A program made the position numbers and the translations under genes. The notes below the pieces were generated by a model. That model did no database searches. It was not told the origin of the DNA and worked only from the letters and a program-made list of their open reading frames with translations. 63,488 nucleotides of DNA from contig JAGEMR010000159.1 of NCBI GenBank assembly GCA_021030915.1, positions 1 through 63,488 on the forward strand. The letters run 5' to 3'. Shown here piece after piece: positions 1 to 10,600 of the stretch (positions within the stretch are counted from its first letter, which is position 1; each line of letters begins with the position of its first letter). The stretch comes from Astrothelium macrocarpum (Eukaryota; Ascomycota; Dothideomycetes; Trypetheliales; Trypetheliaceae).

Positions 1-72
1 GAAATAAGTGGGGTAAATTTTTGGTGTTCGTGTTCCACTCGCTTGTATGTTCCGCTCGCTTGTGGAATACGT
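1..72 (+). mobile_element. Right terminal repeat of a Tc1/mariner-type element (element A)
   Basis: The first 72 bases end in ACGT followed by TA (73-74), the usual end of a pogo/Fot1-type element at a TA target. The stretch has two copies of the motif TGTTCC(A/G)CTCGCTTG, a likely transposase-binding dimer. It matches 1705-1776 over the full 72 bases with only transition differences. The rest of this element lies left of the window. It sits inside the transposase gene of a second element, whose reading frame resumes immediately after it. Confidence 0.7.
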
Positions 73-74
73 TA

Positions 75-1153
75 TAACTGATATCTTTAATTTTAACGAG
101 ATTGGTTTTATGATAGGCATTATCTTCTCCGTCATAATAATTACGTATGTAGATTAATATGGAAAATTTAAACTAGTTCAATCTGATAATCAAAAATGGG
201 CTATAATGATTCAGAGAATTAATTCTCAAAATTAGACGATTCCACCATTTTTAATAATTACGGGCAAAAATCACTTTATCAATTGATATAAAAATCGTAT
301 AATTCCACCAGATTGGATCGTTTTTTTAAATAATAATGATTGGATAATAAATGAAATTAATCTAGAATGGATAAAATATTTTGATAAATACACAAAATTG
401 CGTATTATTGGACAATATCGGCTTCTGATTCTAGATGGACACGAAAATCATCATTCAATCGATTTTGAATTCTATTATAAAGAAAACAAGATTCTAATAT
501 TTTATATGTCTCCTCATTCATCTCATATATTTCAGCCATTTGATGTTGGATGTTTTAATCCATTGAAAAGAGTGTACGGACGTCAAATCGAGGATTTTAT
601 TCGGGCGCATATTATATATATCACCAAGGCCGAATTCTTTCCAGCATTTATAGCCGCATTCAAGAAGACTTTTATTATAAAAAATATTCAAACAGATTTT
701 AAAAAAATAGATTTTATTTTTTATGACCCAGAAAATGTAATTTTTCGATTTGATATTAAATTACACATTTTTATATTTCCAGAATTCTTATCAGAATTAT
801 TATTTTTATAAAAATCAAAAACGTCACAAAATTCTACCGAAATAATTTTATAATCTGAATTTATTAAAAATTGAATTATATAATATTATAATAATTCGTT
901 AATATCAATTTTTATTGGAATTGATTAAATTGCCAAAGATATATAACAAATTATGTATCAGATTATTCTTCTGAAAGAAGAGATTTCATCATTTTGTAAA
1001 GCGAATGAGATTCTTAATAAACGCCGGAGAATTCCAAAAAACCGATTAAAGAAAGAAGAATCATTTTTCTTTCAAAATAATCAGAATTTAATAAATCAGA
1101 AAAGTATTATACGGCCAGTAAAAGGTGAATTATTTAAAAATAGCGGTCAGTGA
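75..1153 (+). pseudogene. RIP-degraded Fot1/pogo-type DDE transposase (element B), 3' part
   Basis: Translation with a few stops follows the DDE domain of Fot1/pogo transposases: an altered DETGF motif reads NEIGFM near 100, ILDGHENHHS near 430, and QPFDVGCFNPLKRVYG near 530, which are the regions of the three catalytic aspartates. A C-terminal KANEILNKRRR segment follows near 1000. The first Asp has become Asn and several codons have become stops through G-to-A or C-to-T change, as RIP predicts. The N-terminal half is cut off by the inserted element A. The longest open piece is 398-811. It is not functional. Confidence 0.85.
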
Positions 1154-1320
1154 ATGAAAATAAAAATACGAAAAAAATGATGTGGGTAATGCGGCAAATC
1201 TAGGCACAATACGCGAATCTGTCAGGAAATTGTAATAACCTTTTCTAAAGAGAATTCTGATTAATCTATATGAATTTTGATTGTTGTGATTGATATATGG
1301 TCGGGTTTTGTTGTAAGAGT

Positions 1321-1371
1321 CGCGGAAAGTGTCCGACTCGCTTGGGTGTCCGACTCGCTTGGTAACCACGT
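1321..1371 (+). repeat. Right terminal repeat of element B
   Basis: The repeat ends in CCACGT followed by TA (1372-1373) and contains two copies of GTGTCCGACTCGCTTGG. It lies about 170 bases past the transposase stop, as expected for the right end of element B. Its layout (GCGGAAAGTG, then a dimer, then ACGT) resembles the ends of the element at 2278-4126, so the two are related families. Confidence 0.7.
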
Positions 1372-1704
1372 TAATCTTTTTTTCATTTCATAAAATAAAT
1401 AATAAATTTATAATATTTCGAATTCGGATATAAATAAAAAAATATTCTTATATATCAAAATCGAATATATAATATATAATCGTATTTTCTTCTATTTTTA
1501 TAAATTTCAAAGATTTTAATTGAATTTTCTTTTTTAATTTAATTCTAAAATATTTTTAATATATAATTATATGATAAATATTGAAAATCATAATCACGTC
1601 TTTTTTTATATCAAATTAATCTTTTTGAATAATCTGAATTATAAATTATATTCGAATTTTTTTGTGAATTAAATATATATTATTAGATTGAAATATTATA
1701 TATT

Positions 1705-1776
1705 GAAATGAATGGAATAAATTTTTGGTATTCGTATTCCATTCGCTTATATGTTCCACTCGCTTGTGGAATACGT
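1705..1776 (+). repeat. Second right terminal repeat of the element A family (A')
   Basis: These 72 bases match 1-72 with transitions only and also end in ACGT|TA. With element B ending at 1371, the simplest reading is that B inserted into an older A-type element whose right end is here and whose interior includes 1374-1704. Everything between is AT-rich with no usable reading frame. Confidence 0.65.
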
Positions 1777-1778
1777 TA

Positions 1779-2275
1779 AATTAAATATAAATGATTTTTA
1801 TAAATAGATTATTATTTTTATTATTATTTTTATAATTGATGAGATTTTATTTCTATTCATAATTTATAATGATTAATTCAATTCTATTCAAAATTCGTGA
1901 TTTTAAAATATAAATTCTGATTTTTATAAATATAATTTTTTATTTTTTTAATAAATTAAATGAATGATAAAATTGGATTTAATTAATTAATAAAAATATT
2001 TAATAAAAATATCAAAAATATAATAAATGATAATTTCAAATAAAAATTATTTATAATTAATGATTATGAATTTTATTTTATTATGAATTTTTTTAATTAT
2101 TATTATAATTAATGAATTTTAATTATTATTTATTTTTTTTATTTTATTTATTATTTTTAATTATTGAACGTAAATTTATTTAAATCATTAATTAAATATT
2201 ATTTTATAAAATTGGATATTTGAATTTAATATATATAAATTCTATTAAATTTTATAAAAAATGATTTTTTTTAAT
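1779..2275. other. AT-rich spacer between elements
   Basis: Almost pure A/T sequence, presumably decayed older repeats. I see no coding signal, RNA gene or clear terminal repeat here. Confidence 0.6.
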
Positions 2276-2277
2276 TA

Positions 2278-2328
2278 ACGTGGTTTACCACTCAGCCGGT
2301 CATATCAGTCAGTCGGTCACTTTCCGCA
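2278..2328 (+). repeat. Left 51-bp terminal inverted repeat
   Basis: Begins ACGTGGTTTACC and ends CTTTCCGCA. It is the exact reverse complement of 4076-4126. It contains a diverged pair of GACCGGCTGA/GACCGACTGA-type motifs, comparable with the dimers in the other elements of this block. Confidence 0.9.
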
Positions 2329-2899
2329 CCAGAAAACCACTTAAACTTTTGTCGCGTTCTAATTTTTTAACGATTATATCAATTTATGTTAAAAAAGAAA
2401 ATATTATTCTTATTATTAATGTAATTTAATCTGTAAAATTTCAAAATAAAAATTTAAATCAATATATAATTGTGAAATATTATAATATTTTATAGAATTC
2501 ATTAAATAATAGAATAAATAACTGATAATAATGTATATCAATTCAATCATAATATCATAAATTGGATCAATTTGAAAAATAATCGTTAATTAAATATATA
2601 TTTAATCAAAATTTAAAAGAATTCTTATTATATCTTTTTAATATAAAAAATATGACCAATCTTTTATTAAAATCGCGTAAAAATAAATTAATTAACAGAT
2701 ATTGAATAAAATGATTTATCGATATATAATCAGATTTTAAAATCAAATTCAATCATTTATATAATTATCAAAAAATATTATAAAAAAATTCAAAAATTAT
2801 TTCAGATTGATTTGAATTATTATATAATATAATAAATAAATATGAGATATATAAAAAGAATATTTATAATTTTGATAAAATAAATTTTATAATAGATAT

Positions 2900-3345
2900 A
2901 ATAATCATATTAATAATAATAATATATATTAAAAAATATGATAAAATCAAATTTATATAATCTAATAATCAGAAATAAATTATAATTATTAAATATATTA
3001 ATATTAAAAATTGATATATTCTATTTTTTATTATCATTTAAAATATTTATCATTTCACGAATTGGATTATAAAATCAGAATTTTTCGATAATTAAATTAT
3101 TAAATCTATTTTTAATAAATAAATTAATAATAAAATAAATTTAGATTGAATTTAATATTTTGATAAATATATAAAAAATTATTCAAAAAATATATATCAA
3201 TTATTAATTATTAATAAATACGAAAATCATTTATCAATCGAATTTAATAAATTTTATGATAAAAATAAAATTATTTTAATTAAAATATTTATATATTTAT
3301 TTTATTTATTTTAATCATTAGATATCGTATTATATTCATTTTTAA
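2900..3345 (+). pseudogene. Relic of a pogo-type transposase
   Basis: Reading through stops, 3136-3345 aligns with the transposase relic at 75-1153: a YFDKY motif, then NKYENHLSIEF (for DGHENHHSIDF), NKI, and a (Q)SLDIVLF stretch (for QPLDVGCF). Near 2930-3000 a weaker match to the segment before it is visible. Catalytic Asp codons and nearly all G/C positions are lost. Coordinates mark only the recognisable part. Confidence 0.6.
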
Positions 3346-4075
3346 AATATATATATAATGATAAAATCAATTTATTAATCAAAATTATGATTAATTATAT
3401 TATTAAATTCGTCTATTTTAAAATTTTTACGGAATTAAATATCAAATCTAAATTTAAAAAAATTAAAATTATATTTTGGAATTCAGATTTTATGATTTTT
3501 AAATTAGATATTCATTTAAAAATATTTATATTATCAGATAATCATCTATTAATCATTTATGAATAAGAATTATAAATCTTTTCCAATTTTTAATAAATAA
3601 TTAAATAATCCAATTTTATTAAAAAATGAATTTTTATTCATCAAAGAAATTTTCTAATATCAATTATTGAAATTATAAATTAAATGATGAAAGATATATA
3701 AATAATGATATATTCAATTATTTTTTTAATTGAACGAATACATATTTTTGAAAACGTAAATATGATATTTATAAAATATCAGAAGGTCAAAAAATCATGT
3801 ATATAATTTGAAGAAATATTTAATATAAATGATTTTATAAAATTATTGACTAAAAAGAATTTGAAAAAATAGTATATATCTGATAAAAACGAAAATAATA
3901 ATCCATCAAAAAAGACGATAACGATTTTATAATAATATGATAATTATAATATAATTGGATATAATATACATATTTATAATAAAATTGAAAAAATAAATAT
4001 TGAATCAGAATCCGATGAAAAATAAATAAATTTTCAAATTGTTATTATATGTATTAATATTGATGGGGTATCTGA

Positions 4076-4126
4076 TGCGGAAAGTGACCGACTGACTGAT
4101 ATGACCGGCTGAGTGGTAAACCACGT
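4076..4126 (+). repeat. Right 51-bp terminal inverted repeat
   Basis: Exact reverse complement of 2278-2328, ending CCACGT and followed by the TA target duplication. Confidence 0.9.
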
Positions 4127-4128
4127 TA

Positions 4129-5030
4129 TTTTAAAAAATATATAAATTAATATTTATATCAAAAAATATTATTAATAAATAATTTAAAATAAACTTTTAA
4201 TTATTCAATTTTTTAATTATATTTGATTAAATTAATATATAAATTTTTTAATAATATTTAGAATAATTTATTAATTCAGATATTTTAATTAATATTAATT
4301 TTAAATATTTAAAATAATTTCGTAAATGAATTAATATTAAATTGGATTTATTATAATAAATAAAAATAAATAAATGATATATTAAATTATTCTATCAGAA
4401 TATATAAATTTATTTTTTAAAAATAAAAAATTTGAATTTTAAAAAAATAATCAAAATTCAAAAAAAATATATAAAATAAAAAAAATAATTTAATATATTT
4501 TCAGAATTTGATGAAATAAAATTTTATAATTTTATTAAAATAATACAAATCCGTAAATTATAATAATAATAAAAGAAAATTGAATGAATAAAAAAAGAAT
4601 AAAAAAAATTCAAAAAATTCAATAATAAATTGATAAATAAATGAAAATAGAATAAAAAATAGAATAAAAATATATCCGATAAAAAATTCAATAATAATAT
4701 AAAAAAAAATGAATTATTTAAAAATAATAAAAATAAAAGATTAAAAAATAATGAATAATAAATAAATAATTCATTTTTTAAATTCATTAAAAAAAATTAA
4801 AATAATAAAAATAATAAAATATAATTGAATAAATTTAAAATATTATATATATGAATATAAAGATATTGAATGAAACGAAAATAAATTCTTATATAAATCA
4901 TTTACGATGATCATAAAAAAAATCATAATATTATTTAAATTAAAATTAATAATTTAATTTTAATATATAATTCAGAATTATTAAAAATTCAGATCCGATT
5001 TTATTATTCGTTGTTATTATTGAGATAATT
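4129..5030. other. AT-rich decayed repeat DNA
   Basis: Near-total A/T with long A or T runs. The open frame on the minus strand at 4524-4787 is a Phe/Leu/Asn-rich by-product of composition. The block stops sharply at 5031, where a GC-normal repeat begins, so it is probably the RIP-eroded body of the element whose end is 5031-5107. Confidence 0.6.
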
Positions 5031-5107
5031 AGATTCGAACGCGTGGTGGTGAGAGTCAAATTGGGTGGGCGAATGCTCGGGCCGGGCGAATGGTGGTGGA
5101 GACTCCT
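5031..5107 (+). repeat. Border repeat, left copy (inverted partner at window end)
   Basis: These 77 bases are the reverse complement of 63412-63488, with 68 bases (5040-5107) identical and only two transitions in the outer nine. It marks the exact border between AT-rich and gene-bearing DNA. The end facing the genes is GGAGACTCCT. It is probably the terminus of a transposable element; the class is unknown. Confidence 0.85.
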
Positions 5108-5800
5108 AGTGCGGATTGGGTCGAGAGGTCCCTGATGTCTAAGTGTACAAAATAAAATAGCGGCTTTCTTGGGTTTTGGAGACTGTTTAAGCAGAGCTGC
5201 ACCTAATCCTCGGACATCGGGGACTAATTAGCGGGATTGAATGGAATTTTGTGTGGCTGAGGCAGCCGAACTTCTTTACAAATGAGACGAGAACAAACCA
5301 GGGCTTTGGAGACGCTTTACTGAATTAGAATTTAAGCACAAAAGTGCCATCGTCGTACAATCGCAGCACTATTTATCTAGCTGCTAGAAGATTTGTTTAT
5401 AAATGCCAAAGTGTTGTCACTAAAACGCCTACGTAGGTAGGATTCAGTAGTTGTCTGTTTTATTTTGTAGATAATCATGAGCAAAAATTGATCATAAGCA
5501 TACGGTATTGTACTGGCGCGTGCCCAGAACTGTTTTCGATTTTTGTCGAAACTGATCTGGTTCACGCTAAATTTAGGCGCCGTTGCTCCCGTCCCGATTT
5601 TGACCGCTTAGGAGAGCTAAAGCAGCGGCGACTTGAGCCGAAACGGGCACCTAATTCCCTAGTACACAGCGTTACGAGAGCAGATTAATATTTCTTCCCC
5701 TCAACCTAAATTTTTTCAAATATTTCTGGTATGTTCTTCTTAAAGATTGTCGATGATTACGTTGTCTTATCCTCCCAAAAGTCATAAAGAAAGCAGCTAT
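5108..5800. other. Non-coding stretch with a dispersed repeat
   Basis: No convincing gene. Short frames on both strands do not resemble proteins. A dispersed repeat copy is at 5541-5650; nothing else is recognised. Confidence 0.5.
5541..5650 (+). repeat. Dispersed repeat, copy 1
   Basis: This segment matches the reverse complement of 22996-23104. The best part runs from GCTAAA through AGGCGCCGTTGCTCCCGT to GGAGAGCTAAAGCAGCGGCG and GCCGAAAC. It is probably a short non-autonomous element or a fragment of one. No terminal repeats are apparent. Confidence 0.7.
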
Positions 5801-6142
5801 TCACCTGGGACCAGCGAAGTACGCATAAACATCGACAACGTCCTCTGGGTTTCGCGCGTATAAGATTACTTGAGCAGAGACGTATGCTGTATTCTCCAAT
5901 TTAACCCAGCGACTTGAACAATCGGGACATGAACCAAATCCAATTATGACTCCACTTCCGTTTCGAACTTGAATATCCATATAATCGGCCCAATAAAAGG
6001 TGCTGCGATCCAGATGTTTTGTAGTAATGACTTGGACGTATGCGAAGCGGCTATCTGCTAGATACCAAGTTGGCGAGATTGTAACATTGCATGTCAATTG
6101 TGATGGCAATCGTCTGGACGTTTCAAGTGGCGGATCAGTCAC
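5801..6142 (-). CDS. Possible terminal exon of an unknown protein
   Basis: I do not recognise this protein. The frame is about 113 residues, polar and aromatic-rich, with paired Cys (CPDC) and alternating hydrophobic residues that suggest a beta-sandwich. There is no in-frame ATG at the left end: upstream in frame is a stop, after a plausible splice acceptor (CCTCAG just before the codons for AVCVTD), so it may be the last exon of a gene reaching to about 6380. I could not find a donor that joins it to the frame at 6139-6381. It may be real, broken or spurious. Confidence 0.3.
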   Translation of the reverse strand: MTDPPLETSRRLPSQLTCNVTISPTWYLADSRFAYVQVITTKHLDRSTFYWADYMDIQVRNGSGVIIGFGSCPDCSSRWVKLENTAYVSAQVILYARNPEDVVDVYAYFAGPR

Positions 6143-7613
6143 GCAAACGGCCTGAGGACTTCAGGAGAAGGTTGGAGTGTCGTCGAAAGCGATTTCCTGC
6201 TCATTGCACTGCCCGCTATCATACGTAAATCAGTTGTCAAATTTTTCATCATCTTCGCTGCTAACACCACATTCAAGCTACCAAGCCTGTGGTCAAAGGG
6301 GCACGCGTCCTGATCCTCTAAATACTGTAGCATTTGCAGGGATATACCCTGTTTCTTGTTGTGGGCATCGATTAATGGCACGCCATGTATATGGTCTTTT
6401 AACAGGCTTCTTTGAAGGGTTGTCTTGCCTCTTAGAACTGAAGAGTGAAGGAATAATACTCAAAGCATTCACTGAAAATGCTAAAAAAAACCGAAAGTAT
6501 ATAATGAAACAAGATCTTCATGATCTTCAAGAAAATTGACCAGTTCTCAAAGGTTTGGACGGTGAAAAAATTCCTAAAATATTGTTCTACATCAGCATAA
6601 AAAATCTACCACATTTTGCGCGATGATGCATCTGGAGATTGCCATCCAACCTCCTCCGAACGGGTCGAGGCCCTTCTAACGGGATAAAGGAGTTCCTTTC
6701 AGCGCTCGGGCTAACGCACCGATGAGAGATTAGTAAGAATGTTGTTACTAGGAGGAGGATTCCAATTTGTTGGGACAGCATCAAGGCTTGCATATGGAGT
6801 GGTTGGTAGGTTCGGCTCAGTGAGAGATCAAACGGGAAGTTGTTTTGTTCATACCGCGGCAACTATCGTGTTTCAGCTGGGCTCCAACTTCGCTTCCCAT
6901 CAATCACTCGAAGCGCGAAGATGACTGGTCAAATGGTGAACTTTAAAGATTTGCAACGGTGGCAGTCACAATATGCTCCAAACGAGCCTTTCCACGCCGT
7001 CTTCCTCGAGACTGCTGCTAGTCTAGCGCAGTAGGTTCGACCTGTGACATTAATAAAACATCTTCGAATTCATCTTAATCTAGGTAGGAATTAGGATGGG
7101 AAATTCCCATCCTGTTGCGACCCCTAATGGAGGGTAGCATATGGAGATAAAAATCCCTTCTGGCCTGGGAGTTTGCACATTCTGTATAGACAAATCGGAA
7201 AAAAATAAATAAATAAATAAACAGCTTAGATTTGAGAGTCGATACTTGATAAAGGATTACACAGATGAGGACCTCCGAGTCCATAAGCCTTGATTATGAA
7301 CAGAAGCTTACAGAAACAAACCGCTTCATCTTAGAGTCCACACTTTTGTCTAGGTGTACCAAGTGTACCAATGAGCCCACTGGGTCAACAAAATCTGGCG
7401 ATGCACGGGTGAACATTGAGACAAGACATAACTGTGGCTTGAGAGATCAAGACAACATCAGCAGTATCCTTTGATACAGTGGATCGATCTTAAAATGGAC
7501 AATCCAGGTCTTCACTTCTTTGTACAAGCTGCTCTCACGGTCCGAAGTTCCTCCTGGCTCGATGCACCTTTGCCCTATCTGTCGCGGACTCCAGAGTACT
7601 TCCCAGTTTCAGT
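6143..7613. other. Intergenic, with dispersed repeat and AAAT microsatellite
   Basis: No supportable gene. It contains the repeat copy 6813-7014 and a short (AAAT)n run near 7202. Small open frames on both strands overlap each other and match nothing I know. Confidence 0.5.
6813..7014 (+). repeat. Dispersed direct repeat, copy 1
   Basis: This stretch of about 200 bases resembles 12691-12887 in the same orientation. Shared blocks include TACCGCGGCAAC, TTTCAG(C/T)TGGGCTCCA, GAAGATGACTGGTCAAA and the end TCGAGACTG. The two copies bracket the NACHT gene at 7614-12333. The origin is unknown. Confidence 0.7.
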
Positions 7614-10600
7614 CTAATTCGCTTTCCGTCGCGTATGAGCGTGCTCATCCTCCTCCTTCGCGTTGTAAGAGCCCTCGATCAACACCTGCGGTCTTTTCAA
7701 CGAAGCGGGATCCCTTCGAACCAGAGCCGGGAACTTCTCGGACGGGGGAACGGCGATGTCATTGTGTGGCTTAGCGCTCTTGTTGAGGATGATGGTGATC
7801 ATTTCGTCTTTCGTCCTTGGCAAACGCAACGAAGAGCGGATGCTTTCGACGTCCTGCCATGCAGGCAATCCAGTCATCGAGATTCTTTCTTGACGAGAGC
7901 CAGTTTGGTTGCTTTCCCATAGGGTTAGGTATACTTCGTTGGAACGCGACTGTTGCGGTGCGACTCCTTGGGTGGCGCCGTCCTCGCGCACGTCGATAAC
8001 TGGCTGGACCAAAGCACGGGTTGAGGAGACGGTGAGAGCGTTAGGTCCCTTTGACATGCTCTCTTTAGATGAGCTTGCTGTAGGTCCACTGGCTGCTCTG
8101 TTGTCGTTCACTGAATCTTGAATGATTTGCCGTAGTGGCTGGACCGTGGGATGTAATGACGATGGATGTTTGACGATCAAATAGTTGCCGCAGCTAGAGA
8201 AATTAACCTCATCCACAGTCTGCTCTAACGTTTCTACGAAGAGCGTTCCGCTGCCAGTCTTAGGGTGGCCTGTATGCGTTTAGCAAAGTTTAAAAATGTT
8301 TCCGTGACAAGGGCGATTGCGACTGAAGCGTAGTTACGTCAACGTTTCCAAATTCGTCGACATGCTCATTTAAAGAAAATGCGGCCATAGTCTGATCCAG
8401 CATATCTTAAGATTGGCGACAGGGGAATAGGGAGCAGGACTGACTCTTTTGAAGGACCCATGAAATGATGTCTCTAGAATGAGAAAAGATTGCTATTGGC
8501 TTTTTGGGATGGAAAACTATCCTAGGCCACGGTCCATTCGCGTAACGTTCCGAGAACAATCGTGGCCGAACAAGCCCAGCGGCGTACGTTATCTCCAGTG
8601 TCTCTTGATCCTGAGCCATAAAAGCGACGAAGTTGCTCTCTTTGGCGCCAGTACAATCCATGTAAATAATGAATCGACCAATCGGACTGAAAATGATGTG
8701 ATAGGAGAAGTTGGCCGGCCTCTCGAACACCCGGAATGGTCGTGGCCCTGCTTCATTGCAAGCCCGAAGCGCTTCCAAGAACTGATAATAATGATGCTTG
8801 TCATTAAGCCAAGAGTCTTTTAGGTATTTATCTATCGGCAATGGGAATCGTTTGATTTGTACTGTGTCGCGATTAGCAACCGAATAGACTGTTCGCAAAA
8901 TGCAAAACATTTGTGCGTCAGCACATAAAGCAGTCGGGAACTGGAGTGACCAGGACTGTCTTGCTGTATCGGTGGAGTATAACGATGATAGCGAATGTCT
9001 CATTTGGAGCAAGACCTCGTTTGCTTCGATTGGAACTTCCAGCCGAAGCAGGCAAATTGAAGCAGTGTCAATATTCCAAATCTCATATAAGCCAATCCAA
9101 CCCTGGCAGACTGCATAGAGCTTGTGAAGTGTACTGGGGAAGGACGTCTTGGCCGATGCCTCATATTTTCTGTCTGTGTTTAGCAGAGTTCATTGATCCA
9201 TTCCCTTGCTAGGCTGCCGCGCACGGCTATTTTTTACCATGAAACCAATGAGGGTCTCCGGATATTCAAGAGGCGGCTGTGCGCAGCAACGTAGCAAAAG
9301 AAGAGATTGGTGGATGGAACTTACGCGGATGGCCAAATTGTCAAAGTCGAAAGCTTTGTGGTGTTTGAATTAACCTCTGAGACCTTGCAAAGTGGTGTGG
9401 CGCTCGTGCTCGACTTTGAAGGCGGCGCCGATCCGAAGGATTCGACTTGCATTATTTCGCATTGGCCAAGAAAGCGGCTGGCAGTGAATGCCGTAACCTC
9501 GTGCCAGACTCGTACAGGGCTTTGCCTCAGTTTCGTACCCCAATCGCGCTCCAGAGCATTCAGGTATTGCACAAATTCTTTGAGGTCTTCGCAGATTCGC
9601 AATATTTCGTCATGTTTTGCACCCTTGTATTTGTCGAGATTCGGAGCTTGCGTAGCCAATGCACGCAATTTATCGATCGGAACGACGGAAGCAAGCACGT
9701 CAAACCGACTTTGGCAAATGTAACATACTTCAATCCACGCCCTGAGTACTTTGCTTTGACCAAGAAATCCAGAAATGTGCTTCAGGTTGTCGGCCTCATT
9801 TATATCTGTTTTCACGTCCGTGCTGAGGCCTGAATTGGAAGGAACAAGATCTATCTCGCATAAATGGCTAACCCAGTGTATTGCTGAATATCTAGAGAGC
9901 GGGAAGGCCTGATCAAGCTGCGCCACAGAGCTGTCGAGTGCCACATCTCCACTCAATGGGCCGGCTGGAGTGTAGTATATGAGGTGCCGTAAACAGGACT
10001 CAAGAATTCGGTGGTGTGAGCACTGTGGCCTCATGCTCAATGAAGACCGATCAGAGCCGTTCTCACTGCGCCTCTGCTGATTCTTTCCGAGGTAGTCCCG
10101 GAGAGAGTTATGAATGAATCGGAATGTAGTGACGGATGAGTCGTGGAGCGTGCTGTACGTCTGAACGGTCTCTACCAGACCCTCACACAAAAGGATCGCG
10201 GTCTGAACGAAGTCATCGTATGAATCTTCTGGGTCATGGGGTTCCGATGGATCTCGAGAGATGACCGCGGTCTCGAGTTCTCGAATGGTCAGAGGTCGCA
10301 TTGCATACCGTATCCACATGAGAATGTCACTTGCGAGAGTCCGTTCGACATCGCCGCGTTTCCCGATAAGCTCGAAGATACGGTCATACATTGCCGCCAG
10401 TCCTTCAGGAAAGGAGATATTCAAGATAGTCTGCACCCTGCGACGAGGCGTAAAAGCGGGTGATTTGAGATATGTTATCATCAGACGGGCCCATAGGAAC
10501 ATCCCATCCGCTCCTCTGACCAGGCAGTTCACAAGGTCTTCCTTGTTTTGGTCTGAAGGAATTTTGCGTGTCATCCTGAGCTCCTCTAATCTTACCGATA

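Larger units (their letters stand above)
2278..4126 (+). mobile_element. Complete but RIP-eroded Fot1/pogo-like transposon, 1849 bp
   Basis: The element is bounded by perfect 51-bp inverted repeats (2278-2328 and 4076-4126) and flanked by TA on both sides (2276-2277 and 4127-4128). The size is close to that of Fot1-type elements (about 1.9 kb). The inside is nearly pure A/T, but a transposase relic is readable on the plus strand. The terminal repeats kept normal GC content while the interior was destroyed. Confidence 0.85.

Noticed and set aside
4524..4787. Minus-strand open frame in AT-rich DNA
   Set aside because: Phe/Leu/Asn/Ile-only composition follows from the base content; no start context or relatives expected.
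6587..6862. Minus-strand frame with a hydrophobic segment
   Set aside because: It overlaps the dispersed repeat copy and lacks any other coding evidence.
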